From the NCBI GenBank assembly GCA_028696365.1, contig JAQVHG010000148.1, forward strand, positions 1 to 5,778: DNA of 5,778 bases, written 5' to 3'. This DNA is from Methanofollis sp. Lineage in GTDB: Archaea > Halobacteriota > Methanomicrobia > Methanomicrobiales > Methanofollaceae. Below are positions 1 through 5,546 of this stretch, piece after piece (within the stretch, counting starts at the first letter, position 1; each line of letters begins with the position of its first letter). The notes beneath the pieces were generated by a model. The model saw only the letters and a list, made by a program, of their open reading frames with translations. It did not search any database and was not told where the DNA came from. Made by a program: the position numbers and the translations under genes.

Positions 1-395
1 GGATTGGCTACTTCACGGTCCCGATGGCGTCCGCGGGGGCTGAAGTGCATGCGATGGAGATCAACCCGGTCTCTTTTGGGTACCTCAGGAGAAATATTAC
101 TGAGAATAGACTCGAAGCGCGGGTGCTGCCCGAACGCGGCGACTGTCGCGACCTCCTCGACGGGGTCTACGACCGGGTGGTGATGGGCCACTTCGACGCC
201 CCCGGGTTCTTCGCCGCGGCCCTCGCCCATGCCGAGGCCGGGACAGTCATCCACCTCCACGCCCTCGGGGACGCCGCGGCGGTGGCTGAGGCGGCGGCAA
301 AGGACGCCGGGTTTACTGCGGCGGTCACAACCCGCAAAGTAAAGAAATATGGCCCGCATATATGGCATGTCGTACATGACGTGGTGCTCTCATGA
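1..395 (+). CDS. taw2: Taw2/Trm5-family tRNA wyosine-pathway enzyme, 3' part only
   Basis: The gene is cut by the left window edge; the first complete codon is at base 3 and about 131 residues are visible. They open inside the Rossmann fold with GYFTVPMASAGAEV, which is SAM-binding motif I of the Trm5/Tyw2 family. The acidic strand-2 motif HAMEINPVSFGYLRRNI follows, and then a GDCRD element matching the GDNR region. DRVVMGHFDAPGFFAAAL and GTVIHLHAL replace the methyltransferase NLP-type motif and look like the Tyw2/Taw2 'LGY.. F...AL ... GVIHYH' pattern. The C-terminus VKKYGPHIWHVVHDVVLS is the usual end of the family. Tyw2/Taw2 enzymes transfer the 3-amino-3-carboxypropyl group of SAM onto 4-demethylwyosine at position 37 of tRNA-Phe; Trm5 instead makes m1G37. 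I favour Taw2, but the missing N-terminal half would help separate the two. Its stop overlaps the coaBC start (ATGA), so it belongs to the same operon. Confidence 0.75.
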   Translation, partial: IGYFTVPMASAGAEVHAMEINPVSFGYLRRNITENRLEARVLPERGDCRDLLDGVYDRVVMGHFDAPGFFAAALAHAEAGTVIHLHALGDAAAVAEAAAKDAGFTAAVTTRKVKKYGPHIWHVVHDVVLS

Positions 396-1534
396 GTGAT
401 GACAGAAGGCTGAGCGGAAAGACGGTGGTCCTGGCGGTCACCGGGAGCATCGCCGCCGTCGAGACGGTGAAACTCGCCCACGAACTCCGTCGCCGCGGTG
501 CGGTGGTGCAGGCGGTGATGAGCGGGGCGGCGTGCGGGATTGTCCACCCTGACGCTCTCACCTACGCCACCGGGCGGGAGACGATCACGAGGTGCACCGG
601 GATGGTGGAGCATGTGGTCTACTGCGGGGAAGGCGGGTGTGCCGACCTCCTCCTCGTCGCCCCGTGCACGGCAAACACGATCGGCAAGATCGCCGTCGGG
701 GTCGACGATACTCCGGTGACCACTTTCGCGACGACGGCTCTTGGCCGCGGGATGCCGGTGGTGGTCGTGCCGGCGATGCATGAGAGCATGTACCGCCACC
801 CTGGCGTGGTGGAAAACCTTGAGAAACTCCGCGGTTGGGGGATCGACGTGGTCCCGCCGAGGATCGAGGAGGAGAAGGCGAAAATCGCGGGCATCGAGGA
901 GATCGTCCTCCATGTCGAGCGCGCCCTCTCTGGCAGACCGCTTGCAGGAAAGCGGGTGGTCATCACGAGCGGGGCCTGTGCCGAACCGGTTGACGACGTG
1001 CGGGTGCTTACCACCAGGTCGACCGGGCGGATGGGCCGGGCGCTCGCCCTGGAAGCATTCAGGCTCGGGGCCGAGGCGACGGTGGTCCATGCAGGGCCGC
1101 CGGTGCCGTGCGTGAAGAACGTCCATGTGGAGACGGCCTCTGAGATGATGAAGGCCGCCATCTCGGCGGTGCGTGAAGGCGCCGACTATTATCTCTCGGC
1201 GGCGGCGATCTCAGACTTCGCCCCGGTGCGCTCGCCAGGCAAGATCCCGAGCGGTGCACCGGTGTCTCTTACTCTCCGCCCCCTCCCCAAAGTGCTCGAC
1301 GCCGTGCTCCAGGACTTCAAGGGGACGGCGGTCGCCTTCAAACTCGGGTGGGCCGAGGAGGCACGGGCAGAGGAGATGATCAGGACGATGGGAGTGAGCA
1401 TGGTGGTGATGAATACGCCGCCTGCGATGGGGGCGACAGGCGGAGAGTTCGAGATCCTGACGGCCGAAGGGAAGACGCAGGTTTCAGGGACCAAAGAGGA
1501 GGTTGCAGAGGCGATATGGTCCGCACTGCGATAG
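392..1534 (+). CDS. coaBC: Bifunctional phosphopantothenoylcysteine decarboxylase / phosphopantothenate-cysteine ligase
   Basis: This is a 380-residue, full-length CoaBC. The N-terminal FMN-dependent decarboxylase half (about 9-180) shows GSIAA (18-22), the VEHV segment with the probable catalytic His74, the flavin/substrate loop PCTANTIGKIAVG (91-103), and PAMHESMY (127-134), typical of archaeal CoaC. The ligase half starts near residue 184 with VVITSGACAEPVDDVR, followed by RSTGRMG (209-215), AAAISDFAP (270-278), Lys284 in PGKIPSG and VVMNTPP around Asn341. These match the nucleotide- and phosphopantothenate-binding motifs of CoaB. The protein joins cysteine to 4'-phosphopantothenate and decarboxylates the product to 4'-phosphopantetheine in the cytoplasm. 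The bacterial clamp cysteine motif (ACGD.G.GRM) is not seen; EEEKAKIA (159-166) occupies that region. The ATG at 392 overlaps the upstream TGA as ATGA and has only a weak GGTG (383-386), which suggests translational coupling. The two companion genes for the preceding pathway steps follow directly. Confidence 0.96.
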   Translation: MSDDRRLSGKTVVLAVTGSIAAVETVKLAHELRRRGAVVQAVMSGAACGIVHPDALTYATGRETITRCTGMVEHVVYCGEGGCADLLLVAPCTANTIGKIAVGVDDTPVTTFATTALGRGMPVVVVPAMHESMYRHPGVVENLEKLRGWGIDVVPPRIEEEKAKIAGIEEIVLHVERALSGRPLAGKRVVITSGACAEPVDDVRVLTTRSTGRMGRALALEAFRLGAEATVVHAGPPVPCVKNVHVETASEMMKAAISAVREGADYYLSAAAISDFAPVRSPGKIPSGAPVSLTLRPLPKVLDAVLQDFKGTAVAFKLGWAEEARAEEMIRTMGVSMVVMNTPPAMGATGGEFEILTAEGKTQVSGTKEEVAEAIWSALR

Positions 1535-2376
1535 CCTTCTGTCCAGGGCACATCTCCGGGTATTTCAGGAAGGTGGCCGGGGCGACGCCTGAGACGACCG
1601 GGAGCCTTGGCGCCGGGATCGTCGTTGAGGAGGGTGTGCAAGCCCGGGCATCTGTGGCCCCCCGCCCTGAGGTTACGATCAGACAGGTCGACGATCAGGG
1701 CCGGACGCTCTCCGCCTTTGCAGGATCGCCGCCGGTTGAGTATCTGATGCATGAACTGGGGGTCGCCGCCAGGGTGGAGACGACCTGTTGTCTCCCGATC
1801 GGATCGGGCTTCGGGCTCTCGGCGGCGGCGCTCCTCTCCTCGGCCACGGCCCTCGACGCCCTCTTCGATCTCGGGCTTGGTCGAGAGGGAATCGCCGCCC
1901 TTGCCCACCAGGCCGAAGTGATGCACAACACCGGGCTTGGCGATGTGGCGGCCTGCCAGGGCGGCGGCGTGGTCTGCCGCGAAGGACCAGGGACTGCCGC
2001 AAGGATCACGAGAGTGATGTCTGACGAGACGGTCTATGCCCTCTCCTTCGGTCCTCTTCCGACGCCTGAAGTGATCGGTTCCCCTGAACAACTGGCACAG
2101 GTGACCGAGGCCTTCCCGCCCGGGTGTCCCCGCGATCTTGCCGAGTTCTTCACCTTCTCGCGCGCCTTTGCCGAGAAGAGCGGGCTGGTGAGGCCTGAGG
2201 TGCGTGCGGCCCTTGATGCCTGCGACCGTGCAGGGGTGCCGGCAAGCATGACGATGCTCGGACTCGGGGTCTTTGCGGCCGGCAAGGGTGCCGGCGAGGT
2301 GCTCGCGGGTTTTGGCGACCCGATCCCTCTCAGCGTGGCGCGAGAGGGGTTCAGGCTTGTGGAGGTGCATGAATGA
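1516..2376 (+). CDS. Pantoate kinase (archaeal GHMP kinase)
   Basis: This 286-residue GHMP-superfamily kinase is of the archaeal pantoate kinase (PoK) type. It phosphorylates pantoate to 4-phosphopantoate with ATP, the first committed archaeal step towards CoA. Visible motifs are an N-terminal FCPGHISGYF (8-17), equivalent to GHMP motif 1, the ATP-binding loop LPIGSGFGLSAAALL (93-107), a GLGDVAACQGG segment (140-150) and a glycine-rich C-terminal motif MTMLGLGVFAAGKG (245-258). I chose the ATG at 1516. It is preceded by GAGG (1508-1511), starts directly before the conserved N-terminus, and overlaps coaBC by 19 bases. The open frame extends upstream to 1348, but that part is only a shifted reading of coaBC. 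The function is supported by the motifs and by placement between coaBC and the phosphopantothenate synthetase gene. Another GHMP kinase such as mevalonate or homoserine kinase is unlikely in this context. Confidence 0.92.
   Translation: MVRTAIAFCPGHISGYFRKVAGATPETTGSLGAGIVVEEGVQARASVAPRPEVTIRQVDDQGRTLSAFAGSPPVEYLMHELGVAARVETTCCLPIGSGFGLSAAALLSSATALDALFDLGLGREGIAALAHQAEVMHNTGLGDVAACQGGGVVCREGPGTAARITRVMSDETVYALSFGPLPTPEVIGSPEQLAQVTEAFPPGCPRDLAEFFTFSRAFAEKSGLVRPEVRAALDACDRAGVPASMTMLGLGVFAAGKGAGEVLAGFGDPIPLSVAREGFRLVEVHE
2361..2367 (+). promoter_or_regulatory. Strong ribosome binding site for phosphopantothenate synthetase
   Basis: GGAGGTG lies inside the last codons of pantoate kinase, with five bases between it and the ATG at 2373. 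It fixes the start codon and fits coupled translation across the ATGA overlap. Confidence 0.85.
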
Positions 2377-3119
2377 CAGAGATTCCAGAAGACCATCCGC
2401 GCTATGCGGCGCTGATGGTCCGTGACCGCCTGACAAAGGCGATGTGGGCAAAGATCGTCGCCCCTGAGGGCTTGATCGCCGAGGGGCGGGGGGAGGCCTA
2501 TGACTATCTCCTTGGTGAACAGACGACCCCAAGTGCCGCAAGGGCTGAGAGGACCGCGGCGGCGATGCTCCTCTCGGCCGAGCACCCGGTCATCTCGGTG
2601 AACGGGAACACGGCGGCCCTCTGCGCCCATCAACTTGCCGCCCTCCAGGAGGCGAGCGGGGCGGCGGTGGAGGTGAACCTCTTCCACCGGACAGAGGAGC
2701 GGATGGCAAAGATCACTGCACTCCTGGAGGAGCACGGGGTCGAGGTGCTCGACGGGACATCTGAGCGGTTGATCCCGCTCTCCCATGACCGGGCGCTCTG
2801 CCTCCCTGACGGGATCGGGAGGGCCGACCTGGTCCTGGTCCCGCTGGAGGACGGCGACCGGTGCGAGGCCCTGCGGCAGATGGGGAAGGATGTCATCACC
2901 ATCGACCTCAATCCCCTTTCACGGACGGCGCAGACCGCGACGCTGGCGGTCATCGACGAGGTGACGCGGGCGGTCCCGGCGATCACGGCGGCGTGCCGCA
3001 CGCTCTCCTGTGAGGAGGCGCAGGCCCTCGCGGCCGGGGTGGACAACAGAGTCTACCTTGAGGAGGCGCTCAGGGCGATGGCCAGGCACCTGGAGGAGAT
3101 GGCCGATGCTCTGGAGTGA
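2373..3119 (+). CDS. 4-phosphopantoate--beta-alanine ligase (phosphopantothenate synthetase)
   Basis: This 248-residue protein matches the archaeal phosphopantothenate synthetase family (formerly DUF137). The enzyme condenses 4-phosphopantoate with beta-alanine using ATP to give 4'-phosphopantothenate, the substrate of the CoaB half encoded two genes upstream. Recognisable family motifs are HPRY (8-11), GRGEAYDYLLGE (38-49), VNGNTAAL (76-83), VNLFHRTEER (101-110), VLVPLEDGDR (154-163) and the C-terminal TIDLNPLSRTAQTA (176-189), which is followed by a conserved IDEVTRAVP. The length is normal for the family. The start codon overlaps the pantoate kinase stop (ATGA) and has an excellent GGAGGTG site five bases upstream. 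Pantoate kinase and this enzyme replace bacterial PanC/PanK, which is strong evidence for an archaeal genome. There is no signal peptide or membrane segment, so it is a cytoplasmic enzyme. Confidence 0.94.
   Translation: MTEIPEDHPRYAALMVRDRLTKAMWAKIVAPEGLIAEGRGEAYDYLLGEQTTPSAARAERTAAAMLLSAEHPVISVNGNTAALCAHQLAALQEASGAAVEVNLFHRTEERMAKITALLEEHGVEVLDGTSERLIPLSHDRALCLPDGIGRADLVLVPLEDGDRCEALRQMGKDVITIDLNPLSRTAQTATLAVIDEVTRAVPAITAACRTLSCEEAQALAAGVDNRVYLEEALRAMARHLEEMADALE
3092..3100 (+). promoter_or_regulatory. Ribosome binding site deciding the RFC-like gene start
   Basis: GGAGGAGAT ends five bases before the ATG at 3106, inside the 3' end of the upstream ligase gene. It supports the short, KYRP-initial protein over the longer open frame. 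Confidence 0.75.
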
Positions 3120-4104
3120 GAAATATAGACCGACTGAGTTCTCAGGAATCCTTGGGCAGGACGAGGTGGTGCGGGTCCTCTCCTCCTTCGCAGAGAGCAC
3201 AAATGTCCCGCACCTGCTTGTCGTCGGCGCCCCTGGCACCGGCAAGAGCGTGACCGTCGAGGTGCTGGCGCGGGCGCTGTACGGCACCCACTGGCAGGAG
3301 AACACCACGGTCCTCCCGACCGCCGACCTCTTTGAGGGGGGGAAGAAATATTTCGAGGCCGAAGAACGGTTTGCGCATATCTACCGGAAGGACGAGAGCG
3401 TGATCTCGAACTTCAAGAACGTGGTCCGCTGGTATGCCTCGATCCGTCCGCTTGACGCCGATTTCAGGCTCCTGGTCTTTGAGGGTGCTGATGCGCTTAC
3501 CCGCGATGCGCAGCAGGCCCTCCGCAGGACGATGGAGCGTTACTCGCGGACATGCCGGTTTGTCTTTCTCACCTCCAACCAGAGTGCGATCATCCCGGCG
3601 ATCGCCTCGCGGTGCCTTCCTCTCGCTTTTGTCCCCCTCCCCGACCAGGTGGTGAGGCGACGGCTCGAAGAGGTGATAGCAGCCGAGCATGTCGGTGCCG
3701 ACCAGGTGTCGTCGGCCGACCTCGACCTCATCGTCCCGGCGGCAGGCGGCGACCTCCGCCGGGCGCTCCTCCTTCTCCAACTCTTTTCCGGGGCTGAGGA
3801 CGGAGTCGACCTTGTGGCGGCGTCCACCTCTGAGACAGAGGCCATGGCCACCTCGGTCTTCGAGGCCCTGGCAAAGAGGGATCTCCAGGGCGCCAGGCAG
3901 CGGGCCGAGTCCATGCTTATCGACTATGGCCTGACCGGGCGTGAGGTGATCAGAGAACTGGCACGTGCGGCCGAACGGGCCTATGCCGACCCGCAAACCG
4001 CAGTTGCCCTGGCCGATGCCGACCTCAAGGTCCTGAGGGGCGGGAACGAATATGTCCAGATCAATGCCCTGCTGGCAAGGATCAGCAGGGAGGTGTTTTT
4101 TTGA
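3106..4104 (+). CDS. Divergent replication factor C small subunit (RfcS2-like AAA+ protein, degenerate Walker B)
   Basis: This 332-residue clamp-loader AAA+ protein opens with WSEKYRP (RFC box II, 3-9). It has Walker A GAPGTGKS (41-48), LTRDAQQALRRTMERYSRT (131-149) just as in archaeal RfcS, a sensor-1-like LTSNQS (155-160), the SRC arginine-finger motif (168-170), sensor 2 GGDLRRALLLLQ (214-225) and a C-terminal collar ending GGNEYVQINALLARI (312-326). RFC loads the PCNA clamp at primer-template junctions. The protein is unusual. The Walker B DEAD is EGAD (126-129), the RFC box NASD is replaced by PTAD (71-74), and extra residues lie between these motifs (about 75-110). It probably binds ATP but hydrolyses it poorly. 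Some archaea, for example Methanosarcina, have a second small subunit (RfcS2) beside the canonical RfcS, and this is the best match. The ATG at 3106 is chosen because KYRP boxes sit at the extreme N-terminus and GGAGGAGAT precedes it; the longer open frame from 3010 would add shifted readings of the upstream gene. Confidence 0.88.
   Translation: MLWSEKYRPTEFSGILGQDEVVRVLSSFAESTNVPHLLVVGAPGTGKSVTVEVLARALYGTHWQENTTVLPTADLFEGGKKYFEAEERFAHIYRKDESVISNFKNVVRWYASIRPLDADFRLLVFEGADALTRDAQQALRRTMERYSRTCRFVFLTSNQSAIIPAIASRCLPLAFVPLPDQVVRRRLEEVIAAEHVGADQVSSADLDLIVPAAGGDLRRALLLLQLFSGAEDGVDLVAASTSETEAMATSVFEALAKRDLQGARQRAESMLIDYGLTGREVIRELARAAERAYADPQTAVALADADLKVLRGGNEYVQINALLARISREVFF
4088..4095 (+). promoter_or_regulatory. 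Ribosome binding site for a TTG-initiated methyltransferase
   Basis: GGGAGGTG is followed by a five-base T spacer and then TTG. The T run continues into the start codon (4096-4102, seven T) and covers the RFC-like stop, so the initiation signal and the oligo-T run overlap at this junction. Confidence 0.85.
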
Positions 4105-4826
4105 AAGAGAACTTGGAAAAGGTCCAGGAGCACTACGACCATGTCGCGGGGGTCTATGACTCCCGGTATGGGGGCGATGTCGGGGAGCGGTATCATGGGC
4201 ATATCAGGGAGGAGGTGATGTGCTGTCTCCCAAAGGGCGGCGATCTCCTCGACATCGGGTGCGGGACCGGGCTGTTCATGAACTATTATCTCTCGTACGG
4301 TGGCCAGGCGGTCGGGCTCGACCTCTCTCCGGCGATGGTGCAGGAAGGACGGTCTAAGAACAAACTTGACCACCTCATCACTGGAACGGCCGATTTCCTC
4401 CCCTTCAAGGATGGCTCATTCGATGCGGTCTCAAGCATCCTGGCCTTTAGTTATGTCCAGGACCCGGCAAAGGTGCTCGATGAGGTCTACCGGGTGCTGA
4501 GGCCAGGAGGGCGGGTCGCCATCTGCACCCTGGGCCACAACCTCTTCACCGCTGCACTGCCCGCGGTCTACAAGATCGGGGAGAAGGTGCACTGGGGCCG
4601 GGTCGGGGTCGGCGATTTCGACGAGCACTATTATACTGACGAGGAGATCAGGGCGCTCTTCACGGCGGCGGGGTTCTCAAAGGTCGAGACTCACCGCTGT
4701 TCTTTCGCCCATGTGAACCTCTCGAAACCACTCTTCAATGCGGCAAAGCGGTTCGAGCCCTTTGTGGAGCGCCGAGTGCCGTACCTCGCCTTCAACCTCT
4801 GTGCCAGCGGGAAGAAAGAGGAATAA
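4101..4826 (+). CDS. Class I SAM-dependent methyltransferase, UbiE/COQ5-like (type 11)
   Basis: This 241-residue methyltransferase has the typical N-terminal helix VQEHYDHVAGVYDSRYG (8-24). SAM motif I is LLDIGCGTGLF (49-59), the acidic strand end is VGLDLSPAMV (71-80), a motif-II-like ADFLPFKDGSFDAV lies at 97-110, and VLRPGGRVAICTLG (132-145) is the usual motif III. The C-terminal half (about 146-241) should set the substrate but carries no specific signature I recognise. The substrate is unknown; quinone, lipid and small-molecule methylation are all possible, and methanogens normally lack ubiquinone. Translation starts at TTG (4101), overlapping the RFC-like stop as TTGA. A perfect GGGAGGTG (4088-4095) lies five bases upstream, and the next in-frame ATG would delete the conserved N-terminus and come close to motif I. 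It is the last gene of the operon and is followed directly by an oligo-T tract. Confidence 0.9.
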   Translation: MKENLEKVQEHYDHVAGVYDSRYGGDVGERYHGHIREEVMCCLPKGGDLLDIGCGTGLFMNYYLSYGGQAVGLDLSPAMVQEGRSKNKLDHLITGTADFLPFKDGSFDAVSSILAFSYVQDPAKVLDEVYRVLRPGGRVAICTLGHNLFTAALPAVYKIGEKVHWGRVGVGDFDEHYYTDEEIRALFTAAGFSKVETHRCSFAHVNLSKPLFNAAKRFEPFVERRVPYLAFNLCASGKKEE

Positions 4827-4844
4827 TTTTTTTGATCGGCTCTG
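4818..4844 (+). repeat. Terminator-region direct repeat, copy A
   Basis: GAGGAATAA, then seven T, then GATCGGCTCTG. It spans the last codons of the methyltransferase, its stop and the terminator. A nearly identical copy B lies at 5063-5091, with one extra T and one extra G. Confidence 0.9.
4824..4833 (+). terminator. Oligo-T terminator of the operon
   Basis: Seven T residues (4827-4833) begin immediately after the methyltransferase TAA. No strong hairpin precedes them. Archaeal RNA polymerase terminates at U-rich stretches without needing a hairpin, so this is the most likely operon end. A T-rich CTTTTTC follows at 4845-4851. Confidence 0.65.
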
Positions 4845-4872
4845 CTTTTTCATCGCACACCCATGCATTCAT

Positions 4873-4943
4873 CGCCTTCCCCCTCGCCCCCGCCCGGGGC
4901 GAGTGCCGCCCGGACCCCCGGGATGAAGATAGGGCCGGGAAGG
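4873..4943 (-). repeat. GC-rich foldback repeat unit E1
   Basis: A 71-base unit bounded by inverted CCTTCCC (4875-4881) and GGGAAGG (4937-4943). Inside is a perfect 8-bp hairpin, CTCGCCCC/GGGGCGAG (4883-4890 with 4896-4903, five-base loop). The 3' part, CCCGGACCCCC (4909-4919) followed by GAAGATAGG (4925-4933), recurs at 5371-5405. Minus orientation is assigned because CCTATCTTC reads on that strand. The function is unknown. Confidence 0.75.
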
Positions 4944-4970
4944 TAGAATTGACAACCAATGACGAGAGTG

Positions 4971-5033
4971 CTCTGCCGTCCACGACCTATCGTGTGGCGG
5001 GGGGTTCGGGGGGCGGCCAAGCCCCCCGCAGAG
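4971..5033 (+). repeat. GC-rich foldback repeat unit E2
   Basis: A 63-base unit bounded by inverted CTCTGC (4971-4976) and GCAGAG (5028-5033). Within it are a small CACGA/TCGTG hairpin (4981-4985 with 4990-4994) and GGGGGGC/GCCCCCC (5008-5014 with 5021-5027, six-base loop). The CCTATC core followed by a G run matches the other units only loosely. Confidence 0.65.
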
Positions 5034-5062
5034 ATAACGATCCAGAGCATTTCTAGAAAGCC

Positions 5063-5091
5063 GAGGAATAATTTTTTTTGGATCGGCTCTG
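5063..5091 (+). repeat. Terminator-region direct repeat, copy B
   Basis: GAGGAATAA, eight T, then GGATCGGCTCTG. This repeats the methyltransferase 3' end and terminator but without a gene in front. Homology to copy A may begin slightly earlier, since AGAAAG precedes both copies, and both are followed within 18-26 bases by CATGCAT (4862-4868 and 5117-5123). It is probably a second U-tract terminator or a duplicated remnant. Confidence 0.88.
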
Positions 5092-5150
5092 TAGAGTCGG
5101 GTATGAACTCTGAACTCATGCATACGGAATGTAAATTTCTCATCGCTTGA

Positions 5151-5159
5151 TTTTTTTTT
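5151..5159 (+). terminator. Third oligo-T tract (nine T)
   Basis: Nine consecutive T after GCTTGA. Together with the tracts at 4827 and 5072 it makes three plus-strand U-tract terminator candidates within about 330 bases. No gene is seen just upstream; it could end a short untranslated transcript or act as a back-up terminator. Confidence 0.4.
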
Positions 5160-5187
5160 CAATACCGAAGAATTGGTGGAGACTGTG

Positions 5188-5236
5188 TTCACTTCGCCGT
5201 CCTCACCTATCTTCGTCGTGGGGGCCCCGAGGTGAA
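5188..5236 (+). repeat. GC-rich foldback repeat unit E3
   Basis: Bounded by TTCACTTCG (5188-5196) and CGAGGTGAA (5228-5236), an inverted pair with one mismatch. It contains the core CCTATCTTC (5206-5214) and the palindrome GGGGCCCC (5221-5228). The core matches unit E1 read on the opposite strand. Confidence 0.6.
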
Positions 5237-5294
5237 ACCCCCGGCTCGAGACGGCGGGAAAGATTCTGTAACGAGGGCGGCACATCTGATCATC

Positions 5295-5408
5295 CCGCCT
5301 TCCCAAACATCGGTACCGGGGGCTCCCTCGAAGATCAAAGATCTTCTCATGCTCGTTCCCGCTCGCTGCCCCCGGACCCCCAGGAGCGAGATAGGCGCGG
5401 GAAGGCGG
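5295..5408. repeat. GC-rich inverted-repeat unit E4 (114 bases)
   Basis: Bounded by a perfect 10-bp inverted pair, CCGCCTTCCC (5295-5304) and GGGAAGGCGG (5399-5408). The right half (about 5351-5408) repeats the right half of E1, sharing CCCGGACCCCC (5371-5381) and a GAGATAGG core, and has its own CTCGCT/AGCGAG stem (5362-5367 with 5385-5390). The left half is a looser copy in the opposite orientation, so the unit may be two head-to-head copies. A 7-bp AT-richer hairpin sits in the middle. Confidence 0.7.
5330..5346. repeat. Perfect small hairpin inside E4
   Basis: GAAGATC, loop AAA, GATCTTC. This is a perfect 7-bp stem with a three-base loop, centred between the arms of the 114-base inverted repeat. 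Confidence 0.6.
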
Positions 5409-5436
5409 AGAAAAGATCATGACGACGGGACGCAAT

Positions 5437-5495
5437 CCTCTGCCAATCTTCATCGGCGGGGGCCCGGGGGGCGGCACGCCCCCGGGTCGAGGACA
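5437..5495 (+). repeat. GC-rich foldback repeat unit E5
   Basis: CCTCTGCC, then ATCTTCATCGGCGGGGG, then a perfect 8-bp stem CCCGGGGG/CCCCCGGG (5463-5470 with 5479-5486, eight-base loop). It matches the order TCTGCC, (T)ATCTTC, G run, GGGGGGCGGC seen in E2 and E3. Confidence 0.65.
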
Positions 5496-5546
5496 GCGTT
5501 TAGAATTTCTGGAAGGAAGCACTTCAGTTCGAGGAGAGCTTCAACC

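Noticed and set aside
1348..1515. Upstream extension of pantoate kinase by 56 residues
   Set aside because: The extension is a shifted reading of coaBC (Gly/Arg/Asp-rich) and the conserved FCPGH N-terminus begins right after the ATG at 1516.
1189..2541. 450-residue minus-strand open frame
   Set aside because: It is antisense to coaBC, pantoate kinase and the synthetase, which have clear family motifs. It is His/Arg-rich and typical of a high-GC shadow frame.
3010..3105. Upstream extension of the RFC-like protein by 32 residues
   Set aside because: It is Arg-rich out-of-frame reading of the synthetase gene; RFC small subunits start close to KYRP, and a good ribosome binding site precedes 3106.
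4959..5150. 63-residue plus-strand small protein (MTRVLCRPRPIVW...)
   Set aside because: No ribosome binding site, it runs through a foldback unit and a T-tract, and the composition does not fit a gene.
4869..5522. 217-residue minus-strand open frame across the intergenic region
   Set aside because: It is open only because the GC-rich repeats lack stops. The product is Pro/Gly/Arg-rich (repeated PGGPGG-like strings), has no domain, and tracks the repeat units rather than a gene-like codon pattern.
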